From: Spirochaetales bacterium
Lineage (GTDB): Bacteria > Spirochaetota > Spirochaetia > DTKZ01
Length of the DNA stretch: 9,889 bases
Direction of reading: 5' to 3'
Assembly (NCBI GenBank): GCA_017998025.1
Contig: JAGODW010000032.1
Coordinates: forward strand, 1-9,889
Within the stretch, counting starts at the first letter, position 1. The number at the start of each line of letters is the position of its first letter. Positions 7,172 to 9,889 of the stretch are shown here, in pieces. The notes below the pieces were generated by a model. That model saw nothing but the letters and a program-made list of their open reading frames with translations, had not been told where the DNA came from and searched no databases. The translations under genes were made by a program, and so were the position numbers.

Positions 7172-7357
7172 CTAATCGATCTCCTCAACTTCCAGCATAT
7201 ACCGTATTTTTTGTACCATTCCAAGGATAGCCGGATCTTTCTTTTTTACTACCTCTGAGTTTAGTTTTCTAAGTCCCAGAGCCTTGACCGTTAATCGATG
7301 GGACGGCTTTTTTCCAATAGTACTTTTTACAAGTTTTATTCGCAGCTTATTACCCAT
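7172..7357 (-). CDS. rpmD: 50S ribosomal protein L30
   Basis: L30 is a small globular large-subunit protein. The core reads KLRIKLVKSTIGKKPSHRLT, then VKALGLRKLNSEVV and AILGMVQKIRYMLEVEE, matching the bacterial L30 pattern. An in-frame ATG at 7375 would add six residues (MCGVKK) and overlap rpsE by 14 nt. I prefer the ATG at 7357 because the 61-residue product then aligns with the usual L30 N-terminus and begins 4 nt after the rpsE stop, with GGGG about 9 nt upstream. The longer start cannot be excluded. L30 is absent from some bacteria, so its presence is mildly informative. The stop is TAG. Confidence 0.93.
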   Translation of the reverse strand: MGNKLRIKLVKSTIGKKPSHRLTVKALGLRKLNSEVVKKKDPAILGMVQKIRYMLEVEEID

Positions 7358-7361
7358 CTTC

Positions 7362-7865
7362 TTAACCCCACACATCGTTTAAAGATTTGCCTCTATTTTT
7401 TGCAGTTACTTTTGCATCCAAGAGGTTCTCCAGCCCATTAAATACCGCTTTTACCGTGTTGATAGGATTTCTAGAACCCATCGATTTGGTAAGCACGTCA
7501 CTCACTCCGCAAGAGTCCAGAACAGCTCGTACTACCCCTCCCGCAATTACTCCCGTTCCCGGAGCAGCAGGCTTCATAACAACTTTTGCACTCTTAAACT
7601 TTCCTATGTATGGATGCGGCAATGTGTTATGTTTCACAGGTACTTCGATTAAGTTTTGTTTAGCCTTTTCCATTCCTTTTCGTATTGCCTCGGAAACATC
7701 GTTAGCTTTTCCAAAGCCATATCCCACACGGCTAACTTTATCGCCTACAACAACTAAAGCAGAGAAAGAAAATCTCCTCCCTCCTTTTACAACCTTTGCC
7801 ACTCTATTTAGAGAAATAAGTTTTTCGGCAAACTCTTTGTTCCTAACACCTTTCTCTTGATCCAC
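7362..7865 (-). CDS. rpsE: 30S ribosomal protein S5 (GTG start)
   Basis: S5 sits on the solvent side of the 30S body near the mRNA entry and influences decoding accuracy. The 167-residue product has the N-terminal dsRNA-binding fold with [19 protein letters not shown] (about 20-38), the loop in which spectinomycin-resistance changes are known in other bacteria; nothing abnormal is seen there. Then come [21 protein letters not shown] (49-69) and the C-terminal [19 protein letters not shown] and [18 protein letters not shown] segments. The start codon is GTG at 7865-7863, 5 nt after a perfect AGGAGG that includes the rplR stop codon. The stop is TAA. Confidence 0.97.
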   Translation of the reverse strand: MDQEKGVRNKEFAEKLISLNRVAKVVKGGRRFSFSALVVVGDKVSRVGYGFGKANDVSEAIRKGMEKAKQNLIEVPVKHNTLPHPYIGKFKSAKVVMKPAAPGTGVIAGGVVRAVLDSCGVSDVLTKSMGSRNPINTVKAVFNGLENLLDAKVTAKNRGKSLNDVWG

Positions 7866-7870
7866 GGATT

Positions 7871-7876
7871 CCTCCT
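7871..7876 (-). promoter_or_regulatory. Ribosome-binding site that fixes the GTG start of rpsE
   Basis: The minus strand reads AGGAGG, 5 nt before the GTG, and overlaps the rplR TAG stop (TAGGAGG). It is a full match to the anti-Shine-Dalgarno sequence and marks GTG as the true start. Confidence 0.9.
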
Positions 7877-8234
7877 AGAACTGTAGTCCGGCTTTTCGTG
7901 CCCCTTCGGCCACGGCCTTCACTATACCGTGATACAGGTACCCATTTCGATCGAAAACTACGGATTCAATATTCAGTTTTTTTACCCGTTCTCCTAAGGC
8001 TTGCCCTAACTTTTCAGCATTTGCCGCGGTATTTCGTAAATCGATAAAGTCCTTTTCCACTGTCGAAATCGAGGCCAATGTATTTCCACTGGCATCATCA
8101 ATAACCTGTACGTAGATATGTTTGTTACTTCGGTAAACACTCATCCGCGGCTTTTCTGCTGTTCCATATACTTTGGCTCGAACCCGTAGCTTACGTTTTT
8201 CTCGCTTATTCTTTTTCAGTTCTAATCTATTCAT
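7875..8234 (-). CDS. rplR: 50S ribosomal protein L18
   Basis: L18 binds 5S rRNA, together with L5, in the central protuberance of the large subunit. The product has the family pattern: a basic N-terminus (LELKKNKREKRKLRVRAKV), GTAEKPRMSVYRSNKHIYVQ, VIDDASGNTLASIST, and a C-terminal VVFDRNGYLYHGIVKAVAEG followed by ARKAGLQF. A TTG two codons upstream (8240) would give 121 residues. I choose the ATG at 8234 (119 residues) because AGGG lies 6 nt before it, overlapping the rplF stop, while the TTG has no ribosome-binding site. It lies 8 nt after rplF. The stop is TAG. Confidence 0.96.
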   Translation of the reverse strand: MNRLELKKNKREKRKLRVRAKVYGTAEKPRMSVYRSNKHIYVQVIDDASGNTLASISTVEKDFIDLRNTAANAEKLGQALGERVKKLNIESVVFDRNGYLYHGIVKAVAEGARKAGLQF

Positions 8235-8242
8235 AACCAACC

Positions 8243-8782
8243 CTACTTAACACCCGATTTCCCGACTTTGCGGCGTACATATTCGTTTTCGTACTTGATG
8301 CCCTTCCCCTTATAAGGTTCAGAAGGACGAATCGAACGTATTTCTGCAGCTACCTGCCCCACCTTTTCTTTACTGGGGCCCTGTACGATTATTTTATTTT
8401 GAGTTTCACATTCTATGTTTACATCCGGCGGTCCAACATAAATAACCGGAGCAGAATATCCCATATTCAATGTGAGCTCTTTCCCTTTCATTTCAGCCCT
8501 ATATCCCACACCGTTTATCACCAGAACCTTTTTGAAGCCGGTTGTTACCCCTGTTACCATATTCTGTAAAAGGCTCCGATACAGACCGTGCAACGCTTTA
8601 GTTTTTTTCAGTTCATTCTTACGGTCCAATATACAGGTACCTTTTTCCATCCGTACTTCAATGTCTGGATTATAAGACTGTTGAAGTTTTCCTTTAGGAC
8701 CCTCTACATATAAAGTATTATTTTCGATTCTCACCTTTACATTTTGAGGGACTATGACCGGCAATTTCCCTATCCGTGACAT
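8243..8782 (-). CDS. rplF: 50S ribosomal protein L6
   Basis: L6 binds 23S rRNA near the sarcin-ricin loop and the factor-binding site. The 179-residue product has two similar alpha/beta domains. The first begins MSRIGKLPVIVPQNVKV and carries YVEGPKGKL. The second ends with the rRNA-binding signature GPSKEKVGQVAAEIRSIR and PSEPYKGKGIKYENEYVRRK, close to the C-terminus. Length is standard. AGAGAGGTAGG precedes the ATG and starts within the rpsH stop region. It sits between rpsH and rplR as in most spc operons. The stop is TAG. Confidence 0.97.
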   Translation of the reverse strand: MSRIGKLPVIVPQNVKVRIENNTLYVEGPKGKLQQSYNPDIEVRMEKGTCILDRKNELKKTKALHGLYRSLLQNMVTGVTTGFKKVLVINGVGYRAEMKGKELTLNMGYSAPVIYVGPPDVNIECETQNKIIVQGPSKEKVGQVAAEIRSIRPSEPYKGKGIKYENEYVRRKVGKSGVK

Positions 8783-8794
8783 GTACCTACCTCT

Positions 8795-9193
8795 CTACCA
8801 AACAGAACACAGTATTTCTCCCCCGACTTTCTTTTCTACGGCTTTTTTCCCTGTTGTAACTCCTTGAGAAGTTGAAACAATCAGAGTGCCGTAACCGTTA
8901 AGAACCCGGGGCATCTCTTTATAACCTGCATACACCCTTCTACCTGGCGTTGAAATCTTCTGCAACCCATGGATAATAGGATTCTGCTTTTCATCGTACT
9001 TCAAAAAGATCCGGATATAACTCATGTTTTCCTGGTTTACCTTCTTGAAATTCTTAACATATCCTTCATTCTTAAGAATTTTAACAATCTCAAGCTTAAG
9101 TTTTGACGTGGCTATATCTACCTTTTCAAAACGCGCCCCACTGGCGTTTCGGATCTTTGTCAACATATCCGCAATGGGATCGGAACAACTCAT
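8795..9193 (-). CDS. rpsH: 30S ribosomal protein S8
   Basis: S8 is a primary 16S rRNA binder needed for assembly of the central domain of the 30S subunit. In Escherichia coli it also represses the spc operon by binding the mRNA near rplE. The 132-residue product begins [17 protein letters not shown], carries [21 protein letters not shown] split at about residues 81-101, and ends with the rRNA-binding block [17 protein letters not shown] then [19 protein letters not shown] precedes the ATG and joins the rpsN TAG stop. The upstream end of rplE lies outside the window, so an S8 target there cannot be judged. Confidence 0.97.
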   Translation of the reverse strand: MSCSDPIADMLTKIRNASGARFEKVDIATSKLKLEIVKILKNEGYVKNFKKVNQENMSYIRIFLKYDEKQNPIIHGLQKISTPGRRVYAGYKEMPRVLNGYGTLIVSTSQGVTTGKKAVEKKVGGEILCSVW

Positions 9194-9203
9194 ACTCTTC
9201 TCC

Positions 9204-9389
9204 CTACCAGCTAGATTTAGTTACACCCGGTATCAATCCTTGATGAGCGAGCTTTCTGAAACAGAGTCGACACATCTGAAACTTCCTCAGATAACTCCGT
9301 GGACGCCCGCACAACTTACACCGATTCACCTTTCGTGTGCTGTACTTCGGCTTTCTTAGAGCCTTTACGATCATTGCTTTTCTTGCCAT
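9204..9389 (-). CDS. rpsN: 30S ribosomal protein S14, zinc-binding (type Z)
   Basis: S14 lies in the 30S head close to the A site. The 61-residue product is the short type Z form. Its zinc ribbon has Cys24, Cys27, Cys40 and Cys43 (C-x2-C-x12-C-x2-C), inside [21 protein letters not shown] split across residues 23-43. The C-terminus reads [15 protein letters not shown] as in this family. GTGAGGAT lies just before the ATG. It is 15 nt after rplE and 10 nt before rpsH. Zinc-free S14 is about 90-100 residues long, so this gene is complete and not truncated. Confidence 0.97.
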   Translation of the reverse strand: MARKAMIVKALRKPKYSTRKVNRCKLCGRPRSYLRKFQMCRLCFRKLAHQGLIPGVTKSSW

Positions 9390-9404
9390 CTAATCCTCAC
9401 CCCG

Positions 9405-9889
9405 TTATTTTCTGAATGGCATCCCTAACTTTGCCAAAAGACTTTTTGCTTCCATATCGTTCTTAGCCGTGGTAATTATAGCTATATTCATTCCTGAAAC
9501 CTGCTCAATTTTATCATAATCGATCTCAGGGAATATGATTTGCTCTGTAATTCCAACGGAGAAGTTCCCATGACCATCGAAACCATTGGGATTTACTCCC
9601 CGAAAGTCTTTAACCCTGGGCAACGCGACATTCACCAATCGATCTAAGAACTCATACATGTAGTTCCCTCGAAGGGTAACTTTTGCGCCGATTTCCTGCC
9701 CCTTCCGCACTTTAAAATTTGCAATTGATTTTCGCGCTTTTGTTTTAATTGCTTTTTGCCCGGTAATCTGCGAAAGCTCACCGACTGCAGAATCCAGAAG
9801 CTTTTTGTTTGTAACTGCCTCTCCAATACCTACGCTTACAACAATTTTTTCCAGCCTTGGTATCTGCATCGAACTTTTATATTCGAATT
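9405..9889 (-). CDS. rplE: 50S ribosomal protein L5 (5'-partial)
   Basis: L5 binds 5S rRNA and contacts the P-site tRNA from the central protuberance. The visible 160 residues include [40 protein letters not shown] split in two, [20 protein letters not shown], and [18 protein letters not shown], ending [11 protein letters not shown]. The Met at 9869 is not the start: the frame stays open to the window edge, reading F-E-Y-K-S-S before it, which matches the usual F-x-Y-x-(S/N)-x-M-Q-x-P-R-L-E-K of L5. About 20-25 N-terminal residues therefore lie beyond 9889. Upstream neighbours, presumably rplX and rplN, are outside the window. The stop is TAA. Confidence 0.97.
   Translation of the reverse strand, partial: FEYKSSMQIPRLEKIVVSVGIGEAVTNKKLLDSAVGELSQITGQKAIKTKARKSIANFKVRKGQEIGAKVTLRGNYMYEFLDRLVNVALPRVKDFRGVNPNGFDGHGNFSVGITEQIIFPEIDYDKIEQVSGMNIAIITTAKNDMEAKSLLAKLGMPFRK

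Noticed and set aside
6967..7230. Plus-strand 87-codon open frame, Pro/Phe-rich
   Set aside because: It is antisense to the Gly/Lys-rich part of rplO and to the end of rpmD. No independent support.
7172..7375. Longer rpmD from the ATG at 7375
   Set aside because: It would add MCGVKK and overlap rpsE by 14 nt. Alignment with L30 favours the ATG at 7357, though the longer form is not excluded.
7387..7860. Plus-strand 157-codon open frame
   Set aside because: It is almost exactly antisense to rpsE, whose product is unmistakable. This is a shadow of the codon pattern of a conserved gene.
9405..9869. Complete rplE starting at the Met at 9869
   Set aside because: The frame remains open to 9889 with residues typical of L5 before this Met, and the product would lack the usual N-terminal helix. 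The gene is partial at the window edge.

Overview
The window is a nearly unbroken piece of a bacterial ribosomal-protein superoperon, read entirely on the minus strand. The organism is most likely a spirochaete (Treponema/Spirochaeta-like). Three things suggest this: the RpoA N-terminus ([15 protein letters not shown]), the direct secY-rpmJ junction without adk, map or infA, and an uncharacterised membrane protein after rplQ that resembles, from memory, spirochaete hypothetical proteins. No database search was possible, so the phylum call is an inference (about 0.6).

In transcription order (high to low coordinate), the spc-type part is rplE (5'-partial at the window edge), rpsN, rpsH, rplF, rplR, rpsE, rpmD, rplO, secY and rpmJ. 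The 37-codon rpmJ at 5217-5330 is easily overlooked. The alpha-type part follows with no visible break: rpsM, rpsK, rpsD, rpoA, rplQ. Gaps between these genes are 2 to 20 nt, and rpoA and rplQ overlap by 11 nt. No internal promoter or terminator is evident, so the run looks like one transcription unit. It supplies both ribosomal subunits, the Sec translocon pore and the RNA polymerase alpha subunit. A strong intrinsic terminator (2231-2277) closes it 29 nt after rplQ.

The left fifth (1-2136) looks empty if only ORFs with both ends inside the window are considered. It holds one long minus-strand reading frame of 712 codons that runs off the window. It encodes a two-pass membrane protein with a roughly 255-residue extracytoplasmic domain, a cytoplasmic coiled-coil-like segment, a 116-residue glutamate-rich low-complexity tract built on 9-bp-periodic DNA repeats, and a further C-terminal region containing two LFG-type motifs. 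It has its own ribosome-binding site and possibly its own weak promoter after the operon terminator. It is the only part of the window that is not routine.

Other points of interest are: 10 of the 15 operon genes end in TAG, usually fused to the next gene's Shine-Dalgarno sequence; rpsK starts with TTG and rpsE with GTG; and S14, S4 and L36 are all of the zinc-binding (four-ligand) type. No RNA genes, CRISPR arrays, mobile elements or credible plus-strand genes were seen.
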